Positions 8,099 through 15,291 of a stretch of 33,139 nt of DNA are shown one piece after another. The stretch comes from Candidatus Binatia bacterium (lineage in GTDB: Bacteria; Desulfobacterota; Binatia; UBA9968), in NCBI GenBank assembly GCA_036504975.1, contig DASXUF010000061.1, positions 1 to 33,139 on the forward strand. Reading direction: 5' to 3'. The notes under the pieces were generated by a model. It was not told the DNA's origin. It worked only from the letters and a program-made list of their open reading frames with translations, and made no database searches. Position 1 is the first letter of the stretch. Every line of letters begins with the position of its first letter. The position numbers and the translations under genes are program-made.

Positions 8099-8126
8099 AT
8101 TAGATTATTTTGACCTTTATAGTCAA
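8099..8126 (-). promoter_or_regulatory. Sigma-70-like promoter with overlapping dyad, upstream of the ubiD-family gene
   Basis: On the minus strand a -35 hexamer TTGACT (8126-8121) and a -10 hexamer TCTAAT (8104-8099) are separated by 16 bases. Each differs from consensus at one base. The implied start near 8092 gives a leader of about 38 bases with the ribosome-binding site at its end. The dyad TTGAC-N7-GTCAA (8110-8126) overlaps the -35 box. The octamer TTTGACCT occurs at 8109-8116 and again at 8079-8086, about three helical turns apart, which fits a regulator site. Confidence 0.5.
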
Positions 8127-8196
8127 TACATAAAACATTTCAAGAGGGGTGTCGCTTTTTAACAAGTGGAGCATCTCGCCAAAGGGGGTGACAGAG

Positions 8197-9120
8197 TTAG
8201 GCCCGAATCTCGGTGCGCATAAACTTGATGTAGCAGATGCCGAAGCAGACGCCGACAAGCGCGATCAAAGTCGTGAACTGCGGCAAAATGAGAAGAAGGC
8301 TTTGCCCTAGAGCCAGCGGCGTCAGCAGGATTCCCTGAGTTTGTTCTTCCAGGGCGGCCCCCAATACCCGCGCCGTTGGGTTGAGCACGATATGTACCGA
8401 TTCTTCGTACAGTGTGGTCGGAGATATGCGGCCGATCATCGCGGCGAGATCGGCCTGACGCAGCATCTCTTCCGGCGTTGAGGGATTGGGAACGATGAAG
8501 TTCGCTGTAATCTGGGCGATCAGCGGGGCGAAGATTGCAAGGAATAGCCAGAGCGCCAGAGAGCCTAAAGCTGCGGTCACGGTCCGCTGGAACAACAGCG
8601 AGAAAAGCATCGCCAAGACGAGCCAGAAACCGACGTAAACGATTCCCACGACGGTATAGATCAGCATGCGCCAGAGCTCTTCGGCGTTGGGCGGAAAGCC
8701 CACGAGCGCTATGCCCAGCCCTATCACCAAAAGTAAAATGGAACCCCAAAGGGTCGCTACCGTGGCGAGTCCGGCGAGGAATTTTCCGTTGATCAGACTG
8801 TCTCGATAGATCGGCTGCGAGAGCACCCGGCTGAGCGTGCCGCGCGCGTACTCGCCGCTGATGGCGTCGAACCCGAGCATGATGCCCACCAGCGGACCGA
8901 GTAGTCCGAGAAACGTAGCGAGCGACAAAAGTCCGCCGCTCTGCGATGTCAGGAGCAAAAGAAAAACAAACGCGGCCGAAGCGTTTTCGGCATCCTGCCG
9001 GATCGACTGCCCGGAAGCGTAGATCGCCCAGACGCCGGTCAATACGATAATGGCCAGGAGAATCATGAAGCGGCGGCTGCTGAAATGGTCGGCAATCTCT
9101 TTCCAGAAAACTACGCTCAT
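8197..9120 (-). CDS. ABC-2 type transporter permease
   Basis: A 307-residue integral membrane protein with about six hydrophobic segments, the first near residues 18-34 (RFMILLAIIVLTGVWAI). A long loop containing DAISGEYARGTLSRVLSQPI (about 85-105) follows the second segment. That SGEYERGTL-like motif is characteristic of ABC-2 permeases of the NosY/COG1277 type. It starts three bases after the ATP-binding subunit's stop, so the two form one transcription unit with the NEW3 protein upstream. The substrate is unknown. Related systems move proteins, lipids or small molecules, or serve in assembly. Confidence 0.85.
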   Translation of the reverse strand: MSVVFWKEIADHFSSRRFMILLAIIVLTGVWAIYASGQSIRQDAENASAAFVFLLLLTSQSGGLLSLATFLGLLGPLVGIMLGFDAISGEYARGTLSRVLSQPIYRDSLINGKFLAGLATVATLWGSILLLVIGLGIALVGFPPNAEELWRMLIYTVVGIVYVGFWLVLAMLFSLLFQRTVTAALGSLALWLFLAIFAPLIAQITANFIVPNPSTPEEMLRQADLAAMIGRISPTTLYEESVHIVLNPTARVLGAALEEQTQGILLTPLALGQSLLLILPQFTTLIALVGVCFGICYIKFMRTEIRA

Positions 9121-9123
9121 GTT

Positions 9124-10056
9124 TTACGTCTCTCGAAAGTACTTAAGGTAAATTTCTTCCAGAGTCGTGTCTTCAGTCCGGAGCTGCAGGAGAGCGAGTC
9201 CTTTTCGCAACACCAACGACACCACCTCCCGCCGCACGTCTTGGGTGCAGCGCAGGAACCAGCCGCGGCTCCGCTGCTCGATCGCGGCCACGCCGGGAAG
9301 AGAGCGCAGCTCGTTTTCGATTCCGTCCGCGCGTCCATCGACCTCGATCAGAAAATTCCACTGGCGCTCTTCAAACATCGCGCTGCCGAGCTTGTCCACC
9401 TCTCCTTGGACGATCATTTTTCCTTTGACGATGATGCCCACGCGATGGCACATCTGCTGCACCTGATGCAGCAGATGCGAAGAAAGCAGGACCGTAAGGC
9501 CGCGCTCGCGGTTGAGACCCGTAATGAGTTCAAGGATGCGAACCGCGCCGTCGGGATCGAGCCCCAGCGTGGGCTCGTCGAGGATGAGCACCTGCGGCTC
9601 TTTGACCAGGACCTCGGCGATGCCGAGGCGCTGCTTCATCCCGCGCGAGTACTCCCTCACGTTGCGGTCGCCGTCGCTCGACAAACCTACCTGTTCCAAC
9701 AGCCGGTCGATTTTGTCGCGCGCTTCTTTCTCCGGAATTCGATTCAGCCGGGCGATGTAGAGGAGATTCTCCCGGCCGCTGAGATCCTCGTAAAAGCCGG
9801 GGTTTTCCGGCAGGTAGCCGACGCGCTTTTTGACTTCGAGAGGTTGCCGCTTGGGATCGAATCCGCAAACCCGAGCCTCCCCGGCGGTAGGCTCGGTCAG
9901 GCCCAGGAGCGTCAGGATCGTCGTCGTCTTGCCGGCGCCGTTCGGCCCGAGGAATCCGAAAATCTCGCCTTGCTCGACGCCGAAGCTGAGGGCGTTGACG
10001 GCGATCAGGTCGCGATAGCGCTTAGTAAGATTGGTGGTTTCGATAACTGCGGTCAT
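9124..10056 (-). CDS. ABC transporter ATP-binding protein
   Basis: A 310-residue ATPase of the ABC-2 (CcmA/NodI-like) class. The Walker A GPNGAGKTT is at residues 37-45, the signature YSRGMKQRL at 136-144, and the Walker B VLILDEPT at 156-163. An H-loop (LLSSHLLHQVQQ) and a C-terminal extension ending in LEEIYLKYFRE follow, as in NosF-type subunits. The ATG at 10056 overlaps the upstream stop by 4 bases and opens exactly at the conserved N-terminus; a longer frame back to 10134 is rejected. It should power the permease encoded directly downstream. Confidence 0.93.
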   Translation of the reverse strand: MTAVIETTNLTKRYRDLIAVNALSFGVEQGEIFGFLGPNGAGKTTTILTLLGLTEPTAGEARVCGFDPKRQPLEVKKRVGYLPENPGFYEDLSGRENLLYIARLNRIPEKEARDKIDRLLEQVGLSSDGDRNVREYSRGMKQRLGIAEVLVKEPQVLILDEPTLGLDPDGAVRILELITGLNRERGLTVLLSSHLLHQVQQMCHRVGIIVKGKMIVQGEVDKLGSAMFEERQWNFLIEVDGRADGIENELRSLPGVAAIEQRSRGWFLRCTQDVRREVVSLVLRKGLALLQLRTEDTTLEEIYLKYFRET

Positions 10057-11309
10057 CGCCGCCCCAGGCGCCAAAAAACGATTGCGAGCCCCAAAACCAC
10101 GGCGCCGACGATCGCCGCGCCGATCCAGCCCCACAGCGTCGCGGTCGCGACGGTGACTCTGAAATCGATGGACTTGTTCACGTCCGTGCTATTGGCAACG
10201 ACCGATATGAGGTAGTCGCCGGCGATGGCACGCGCGGGAGCCGTGATCTCCATCGAGATCTCCTCCACCTTGCCGGAATCGAGGCCATTAATCTTGTCCG
10301 GCTTGAAATCGATCGTCCACTTGTCGGGCTTTTTCGTGATAAAGCTGAGGTTGCGGATGGGCGCCGTACCGCTATTGAGTACGAGGAAGGGAACTGGAGT
10401 TTTCTGTCCCGCCGTCACCGATGTACTGACCGATCCTGACGCCGTACCCATCTTCAGGTCGGTGACTCCCCGCAGCGTGACTTTAACATTAGTCGATGCC
10501 TCGAAAGCGCCCGCGCGCGCCCGGATCGTGACCGGATGCTCGGCCGCGTCGGCCCGCGCGGGGGAATCTATCTCGACGCTCAGGCTTTCGGTGCCGTTTT
10601 CCTTGAGCTGGATCGAAGAGATCTGCGTGTCGCCGAATTGCGGCTTGAAGCGCACCGCCCATCCGGTCGGCGCCTGCGCGACAAGAGAGGCGGTCAGCGG
10701 CTTGTTGGTCTCATTTTTCAGATCGACGGTGAATTTTAAAGTCTGGCCGGAAGGGGTCGTCAGGACCGGGTATTGGCTCGTGAGCTTGAGTCCACCCGTC
10801 TCGACTTTCTTCGAGGTGACGCGAAAATTCACCGTGGCGACGTATTGCGTCGGTCCGTTGGTATCTTTGGCGGTCACCTTGACCGGATAGGTCCCGGGCT
10901 TGGTGTTGTCGGGAACTTTGGCTTTGAATTCGAGGGTGGTCGATTTGGTATTCGATTGATCGCTTGCCTGCACCATGACCGTGCGAACGGGATAACTCGG
11001 ATAGCGGGAGTTGAAATTGACGTCCCAACCTTGCGGCACGGTGTCGATCGACAGGCTCACTTCAACCGGCTGTCGCGAGCGGTTGACCACCTCCGCATCC
11101 ATCGTTGCCTCTTGCCCTTGCCCGACGGTCAGGTCCTTAAAGGGCAGAATCAGGTTGAACGATTCCTTGGAAGGCTCGGCGGTTTCTTTCTTCTCAGTTT
11201 GCGCCTCGGCGGCTAAGATCGGCTGCCCGAAAAGAGCGAAAAATAGAAGCAAAGCCATGAATAAAGACAAGGCAACGGATGTGTTCCGTTGCAACGGTCC
11301 CACACTCAT
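10053..11309 (-). CDS. NEW3-domain membrane-anchored protein linked to an ABC transporter
   Basis: A 418-residue exported protein. It has an N-terminal signal or anchor segment (about residues 12-33), three beta-rich repeats of the NEW3/COG1470 type, and a C-terminal membrane segment (about 393-412) ending in a short basic tail. The repeats show recurring phrases such as PQGWDVNF, PTGWAVRFKP and PDKWTIDFKP, each after a strand pair. They probably form immunoglobulin-like domains outside the cytoplasmic membrane. Its stop overlaps the start of the ABC ATPase, so it belongs to a three-gene operon with that transporter. By position it may be an extracytoplasmic partner that binds the transported substrate. 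That is inference. Confidence 0.82.
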   Translation of the reverse strand: MSVGPLQRNTSVALSLFMALLLFFALFGQPILAAEAQTEKKETAEPSKESFNLILPFKDLTVGQGQEATMDAEVVNRSRQPVEVSLSIDTVPQGWDVNFNSRYPSYPVRTVMVQASDQSNTKSTTLEFKAKVPDNTKPGTYPVKVTAKDTNGPTQYVATVNFRVTSKKVETGGLKLTSQYPVLTTPSGQTLKFTVDLKNETNKPLTASLVAQAPTGWAVRFKPQFGDTQISSIQLKENGTESLSVEIDSPARADAAEHPVTIRARAGAFEASTNVKVTLRGVTDLKMGTASGSVSTSVTAGQKTPVPFLVLNSGTAPIRNLSFITKKPDKWTIDFKPDKINGLDSGKVEEISMEITAPARAIAGDYLISVVANSTDVNKSIDFRVTVATATLWGWIGAAIVGAVVLGLAIVFWRLGRR

Positions 11310-11360
11310 TGAAAATCCCCCCGTTTGAAAATTTGGCGTTTAGTTAATCATACCTGACTT

Positions 11361-11376
11361 GCAGGTCAATACCTGC
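11361..11376 (-). terminator. Short hairpin directly after trmL
   Basis: On the minus strand, immediately beyond the trmL stop, GCAGGT-attg-ACCTGC forms a perfect six-base-pair stem. No run of T follows, so as an intrinsic terminator it is weak. It may simply stabilise the 3' end of the dtd-trmL message. Confidence 0.25.
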
Positions 11377-11832
11377 TCAAACTTTTTCTAGCTGTCTTAA
11401 GGCCTCGTAGAGCACGATCGAAACCGCGTTGGAGAGATTGAGGCTCCTGACCGCTTGCGTCATCATGGGTATACGAAACGTCCGATCGGCGTGTGCGTCC
11501 AGGAATTCTTGGGGCAGGCCGCGCGTCTCCTGGCCGAAGACGAGAAAATCTCCGTCCCGGTACCTCGCCTGCGTGTAGGACTGGGCGGCTTTTTTTGAAA
11601 AGTAAAGCAGCGAGCCCTCTGCATGCTTGCGCAGGAAATCTTCCCACGAATCGTGCAGCCGGACATCCACGTGAGGCCAGTAGTCCAGGCCGGCGCGCTT
11701 CAAATGTTTGTCGTCGATCTTGAATCCGAGCGGCGCCACGAGATGAAGCGGCGTTTGGGTCGCCGCGCAAAGCCGCGCGATGCTTCCGGTGTTTTGCGGA
11801 ATCTCGGGGTGATACAAAACCACATGCATCAT
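11377..11832 (-). CDS. trmL: tRNA (cytidine/uridine-2'-O-)-methyltransferase TrmL
   Basis: A 151-residue SPOUT-superfamily methyltransferase. It aligns through its whole length with E. coli TrmL: VVLYHPEIPQNTGSIARLCA at the N-terminus, then HLKRAGLDYW, VFGQETRGLP (about 95-104) and the knot motif SLNLSNAVSIVLYEALRQL at the C-terminus. TrmL 2'-O-methylates the wobble nucleotide 34 of certain leucine tRNAs, using S-adenosylmethionine bound in the trefoil knot. The start overlaps the end of dtd by 4 bases, giving a small tRNA-quality operon. Confidence 0.92.
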   Translation of the reverse strand: MMHVVLYHPEIPQNTGSIARLCAATQTPLHLVAPLGFKIDDKHLKRAGLDYWPHVDVRLHDSWEDFLRKHAEGSLLYFSKKAAQSYTQARYRDGDFLVFGQETRGLPQEFLDAHADRTFRIPMMTQAVRSLNLSNAVSIVLYEALRQLEKV

Positions 11833-12269
11833 TCGCTGTCCAAGATCAATGTGACCGGGCCGTCGTTAACGAGAGTCACTTCCATTTTCGCCTGGAATTT
11901 TCCCGTGGCTACTTTGAGTCCCAGGTCCTTGAGCTTCCCGACGAAGGACTCGTAGAGCCGCTCGGCCTCTTCCGCCGCCGCCGCCCGGCTGAAAGAGGGG
12001 CGCCTTCCTTTGGCGCAGTCGCCGTACAACGTAAATTCCGAGACGACGAGCACTTCGCCGCCGACTTGAGCGAGGGAGCGGTTCAGCTTTCCGCTCTCGT
12101 CTTCGAAGATTCTCAGGTCGGCGATTTTCCCGGCGAGATAATCGGCGTTCCGTTCTGTGTCGCCTTTCGCGACGCCGAGAAAAAGGCACAGGCCGGCGGC
12201 GATTTTACCGATCTCAGTTCCATCCGCGGTGACTTTCGCCTCTTTCACCCGCTGCACGAGCAAGCGCAT
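11829..12269 (-). CDS. dtd: D-aminoacyl-tRNA deacylase
   Basis: A 146-residue protein with the DTD fold. It starts MRLLVQRVKEAKVT and carries LCLFLGVAKGDT, KIADLRIFED, VVSEFTLYGD and KGRRPSFSRAA. The C-terminal Gly-cisPro motif lies in DGPVTLILDSE. DTD hydrolyses D-amino acids, and glycine mischarged on tRNA(Ala), from tRNA. The usual SQFT motif reads SEFT here, a conservative difference. It is translationally coupled to trmL. No clear Shine-Dalgarno precedes the ATG. Confidence 0.92.
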   Translation of the reverse strand: MRLLVQRVKEAKVTADGTEIGKIAAGLCLFLGVAKGDTERNADYLAGKIADLRIFEDESGKLNRSLAQVGGEVLVVSEFTLYGDCAKGRRPSFSRAAAAEEAERLYESFVGKLKDLGLKVATGKFQAKMEVTLVNDGPVTLILDSE

Positions 12270-12364
12270 GGTGCCAGATAAAGGTATTTCCTCTCGGAAA
12301 ACAAGGAGCAGAAAAATCTTGAGCGGAGAGCGAAATTCACGAAAGGACTATCCGGGGACCGCTT

Positions 12365-12736
12365 TCAAGCATCTTTCAGCAGCCGATCGATGCGCGCGCC
12401 CAGTTGCCGGTGCGTAAAAGGCTTGGCGATGTGGTCGTTGCAACCGCTTGCCAGGCAATTGGCCCTGTCCTGATCGCGGCACAGGGCGGTAGCGGCCAAG
12501 ATCGGTATAGCCTGCGTCTTAGGATTCCGGCGAATTTTAGCGGAAGCACTGAGCCCGTCCAGCTTGGGCAGGAGAATATCCATGACAATCAGATCGGGCG
12601 GCGTGGACGTGGCCATTTCCACGGCCTCCAATCCATTCGTCGCCACGGTGACATCGTAACCCAGCACCTCCAGCTCCAAGCTCATCACATCGATCGTATC
12701 CGGATGATCCTCCACGAGCAGCACGCGTTTTTTCAT
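12365..12736 (-). CDS. Single-domain response regulator
   Basis: A 123-residue stand-alone receiver domain (CheY-like). The acidic pocket is Glu9-Asp10, the phosphorylated residue should be Asp53 (LIVMDILLP), the switch threonine lies in AATAL (about 83), and Lys105 is in AKPF. There is no output domain, so it acts through protein contacts with a kinase, a phosphotransfer protein or a target. The ATG at 12736 has a gaggtg ribosome-binding site and begins exactly at the first strand (KKRVLLVED); a longer frame to 12763 is less likely. No histidine kinase lies nearby. Confidence 0.88.
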   Translation of the reverse strand: MKKRVLLVEDHPDTIDVMSLELEVLGYDVTVATNGLEAVEMATSTPPDLIVMDILLPKLDGLSASAKIRRNPKTQAIPILAATALCRDQDRANCLASGCNDHIAKPFTHRQLGARIDRLLKDA

Positions 12737-12799
12737 GATCACCTCAATCCACGGATTATTCAAAAAGAGAGGCGGGCCCCTAAAAGCTGGCAGTGACGT

Positions 12800-13132
12800 T
12801 CAATGTGTTTCCATTGTCTTGTCACTGGCCCTGCTTAATTTGTCGACCAAACCTTCCATTGAGATCAGGAGCAGATAATATCCGTTTCTCCAGGAGTCCC
12901 CGGCGTACGCGGTCGTTTCCGAATCTTCAAGCTCGATGACCACGTAGCGCCGATTGCCGAAGGGGCTCAGGTCGGACGCGGACGTCCTTCCGATTATCAC
13001 CGTTTCTCTCGGAGTCGCCAGCCGGTAGCCGCGCCGAAGTCCCAACTCATTCACGCACCAGGATAAAGGTTTTTCCGCCAGCGCATTGCCCTGGAGAGGC
13101 ACTCCTTCCTGCAACAGCCAGATCTTGGCCAT
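12800..13132 (-). CDS. Hypothetical protein
   Basis: A 110-residue protein I do not recognise. It has no signal peptide or membrane segment. A predicted beta-rich middle (ATPRETVIIGRTS, then RYVVIELED) is followed by a strand YYLLLISMEGL and a charged helix at the C-terminus. It lies upstream of the response regulator on the same strand with a gap of about 60 bases, so the two may be co-transcribed. A 30-base palindrome at 13157-13186 sits just upstream of its start. Confidence 0.55.
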   Translation of the reverse strand: MAKIWLLQEGVPLQGNALAEKPLSWCVNELGLRRGYRLATPRETVIIGRTSASDLSPFGNRRYVVIELEDSETTAYAGDSWRNGYYLLLISMEGLVDKLSRASDKTMETH

Positions 13133-13156
13133 GTCCCTCTGCTCTAAAGTGCGCGC

Positions 13157-13186
13157 CCAAGATATCTGTTATCAGACATATCTTGG
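13157..13186. promoter_or_regulatory. 30-base palindrome in a divergent intergenic region
   Basis: The arms CCAAGATAT (13157-13165) and ATATCTTGG (13178-13186) are perfect inverted repeats. An inner CTG/CAG pair flanks a TTAT centre, with a two-base asymmetry. The element lies between the start of the minus-strand hypothetical gene (13132) and lgt (13309). No T-run follows on either strand, so a protein-binding operator fits better than a terminator. The regulator is unknown. Confidence 0.4.
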
Positions 13187-13308
13187 AAATCAAACAAGGG
13201 GCAATTCCCGACCCGCGTTAAACAATAAAGACACACGCCTGCGATGCAGCGAGGATGAATTTGCTCGACCTTTCTGATAACCTGACCGTAACTCGAGGAA
13301 TTGATTCG

Positions 13309-14100
13309 ATGCTTCCCGTTCTTTTTCAGATAGGTCCGTTCACGGTCTATAGTTTCGGCGCGCTGATGGCCCTAGCTGCGGTGGTAGGGGGGTTGCTCGT
13401 CTGGCTCGAATTAAAGCGTTACGGCTACAATCCGGAGATCTCGTCCACGATCGTTTTCGCCGGCGCGGTCGGCGGTCTCCTCGGAGCGAGAGTTTTATTC
13501 ATTCTCGAGGAGTGGAGCAGCTTCGTCCGGCATCCGTGGGACTTCATTTTCAGCGGCGCGGGCTTTACATGGTACGGCGGCGTGATCGGCGGAGTGTTGG
13601 CGGCCACCTGGGTGGTGCGGCGCGAAGGCATTCCGTGGCTCAAGGCCGCGGACATTTGCGCCCCCGCGCTGGCGATAGCGTATGGGATCGGCCGGATCGG
13701 CTGCCATGTGTCGGGCGACGGCGATTGGGGAATCGAAACGACCGTGCCCTGGGGAGTCGCCTACACCAACGCGATCATCGGCTGGGTCCACCCTCTGACC
13801 GGTGTTCCTTATCCGCCCGGCACGAGGGTTCACCCGACGCCGATTTACGAGTTCTTACAGTCGCTCGTGATTTTCGTTATTTTGTGGTCGATCAGAAAAA
13901 AAGACTACCCGGCCGGAACGATTTTTTGGCTTTATCTCATTCTCAGCGGAGTGGCGCGTTTTACGGTGGAGTTCTGGCGCGTGAATCCGCCGTTAGCCTT
14001 GGGCTTGAGCGAGGCGCAGTGGTTCAGTCTGGTTCTTTCCATCGCCGGTTGCGTTCTGCTCTACATACAGCCCGGGAAACAGGTTCGCGCCCGCGCTTAA
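13309..14100 (+). CDS. lgt: Prolipoprotein diacylglyceryl transferase
   Basis: A 263-residue polytopic membrane enzyme that moves a diacylglyceryl group from phosphatidylglycerol to the lipobox cysteine of prolipoproteins. The N-terminal PFTVYSFG, the segment GFTWYGGVIGG (about 85-95), the Lgt signature as GRIGCHVSGDGDWG (about 128-141), and the later VHPTPIYEF (about 178-186) are all present. The signature differs from the E. coli GR..NF.N form but matches a variant I know from other bacteria. The ATG at 13309 has a gagga ribosome-binding site and fits the family start; the frame opens earlier at 13255. It converges with aroE. Confidence 0.92.
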   Translation: MLPVLFQIGPFTVYSFGALMALAAVVGGLLVWLELKRYGYNPEISSTIVFAGAVGGLLGARVLFILEEWSSFVRHPWDFIFSGAGFTWYGGVIGGVLAATWVVRREGIPWLKAADICAPALAIAYGIGRIGCHVSGDGDWGIETTVPWGVAYTNAIIGWVHPLTGVPYPPGTRVHPTPIYEFLQSLVIFVILWSIRKKDYPAGTIFWLYLILSGVARFTVEFWRVNPPLALGLSEAQWFSLVLSIAGCVLLYIQPGKQVRARA

Positions 14101-14123
14101 AAATTCCGTCTCCCCCAATCTTT

Positions 14124-14141
14124 GCCTGGCTTTCACCAGGC
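14124..14141. terminator. Weak bidirectional hairpin between lgt and aroE
   Basis: GCCTGG-ctttca-CCAGGC makes a perfect six-base-pair stem between the convergent lgt and aroE genes. It overlaps the last codons of aroE. It is followed by ttgtgt on the plus strand only, so termination would be weak. Confidence 0.35.
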
Positions 14142-15245
14142 TTGTGTCATGACCTCCAGGATCCGCCGGCGCGTCTTCTCCGTGTAAAGACCGGCTCCTT
14201 CGAGCACGCGCCGGCAGACATGGTTGAAGAACCCCTCGACCGCCTGAGCCACGATGATTCCCTGTCCGTTGAGCGTGCGGTGACCGCTCACTCGTCCATG
14301 GCGCAGGAATACGGTTTCCGCCGGATGATAAACCAGGTCGTAAAACCCCGCGCCGGAGGGAATGGAAAGCGCGAGGTTCCACGAGGCGTTGTTGTTCGCC
14401 TCGATGTCGGGCAGGGAAGCGCTCAGGCACGCTCGGTACAATTCAAGCTCGCCGTCCGACGGTTGCGGAACGCCGGTTGGATGGGCCGGCGCCAGCGCGG
14501 AATAGGGCTCAAGAACCGTAGCGCCCCCGGCGTTTTTCCGGATTCCGCCCTGCCCTTTAGTGGTGCAATTGACGATCAGCCCCACGCGCCGGGCGTATTC
14601 GGGAACCTCTTCTTCACGGATGGCGGTGACGCCGCCGAAGCTCTTGCCGATTTCTCCGGCGAGCGAAACGGCGCTCTGATGCGTGCGGTTCGCGACATAT
14701 ATTTGACCGCGCTCCCTCTTCTCCGCCAGGGCGAAAGCGACCGCTCGGGCGGAGCCGCCGGCGCCGAGAATCATCACGCTGATTCCGTCGAGAGATGCGA
14801 GAAACGGCGCGGCCGAGCCGGGTTGGACGGTCGGCAAGCTCTGCATGAAGCCCTCTCCGTCCGTATTCGCTCCTACGAGCCGGCCGTCGTCCGTCCGCAC
14901 GATCGTATTCACCGCGCCGATTCCCGCCGCCTTCCCGTCGATCGAGTCGAGGTGTTTCATGACCGCGAGCTTGTGCGGCACGGTGACGTTCAGGCCCAGC
15001 CAACGGTCCGATTCTTTGATCGCTGCGAGAAGCGCTGCCAGCCGGCTATCGTCCACGTCGAGCGGCAGGTAGACGGCCTTGATCCCGAGCGCGTCGAACG
15101 CGGCGTTCCACATCGCCGGGCTTTTGCTGTAGCGCGACGGAGCATCGCCGATGACCGCGGCGAACCGCTTCGTTCCCAAGGCCTTGAGACCGAGGCGGTT
15201 CTGGATGCACGATTGAATCCGATCGATTTCGTCTGGGGCGGGCAT
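14133..15245 (-). CDS. aroE: Shikimate dehydrogenase, long variant with a C-terminal-domain insertion
   Basis: A 370-residue shikimate dehydrogenase, clearly longer than the usual 270-290. The substrate domain has SKSPAMWNAAF, GLNVTVPHK (catalytic Lys91), GAVNTIV and GANTDGEGF (catalytic Asp129). The NADP-binding Rossmann motif is ILGAGGSARAVAFAL (about 159-173), followed by VANRT. The C-terminus has FYDLVYHPAETVFLRHGR and NGQGIIVAQAVEGF. Between VNCTTKGQGG and the YDLVYHP region lie about 65 residues that typical enzymes lack, and the N-terminus is about 25 residues long before the first strand. The ATG at 15245 is preferred; the frame stays open into spoVR. The enzyme makes shikimate in aromatic amino acid synthesis. 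Confidence 0.87.
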   Translation of the reverse strand: MPAPDEIDRIQSCIQNRLGLKALGTKRFAAVIGDAPSRYSKSPAMWNAAFDALGIKAVYLPLDVDDSRLAALLAAIKESDRWLGLNVTVPHKLAVMKHLDSIDGKAAGIGAVNTIVRTDDGRLVGANTDGEGFMQSLPTVQPGSAAPFLASLDGISVMILGAGGSARAVAFALAEKRERGQIYVANRTHQSAVSLAGEIGKSFGGVTAIREEEVPEYARRVGLIVNCTTKGQGGIRKNAGGATVLEPYSALAPAHPTGVPQPSDGELELYRACLSASLPDIEANNNASWNLALSIPSGAGFYDLVYHPAETVFLRHGRVSGHRTLNGQGIIVAQAVEGFFNHVCRRVLEGAGLYTEKTRRRILEVMTQAW

Positions 15246-15248
15246 ACG

Positions 15249-15266
15249 GGTCCTTTTAGAAGGACC
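15249..15266 (-). promoter_or_regulatory. Hairpin that covers the aroE ribosome-binding site
   Basis: On the minus strand GGTCCTT-ctaa-AAGGACC forms a perfect seven-base-pair stem that ends three bases before the aroE ATG. The only Shine-Dalgarno-like stretch, AAGGA, is the right arm of that stem. A folded leader would therefore hide the ribosome-binding site, which could lower or regulate aroE translation. A partial terminator between spoVR and aroE is the alternative. Confidence 0.45.
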
Positions 15267-15291
15267 TTTATAAGTCAATCCGGCGGCGGGA

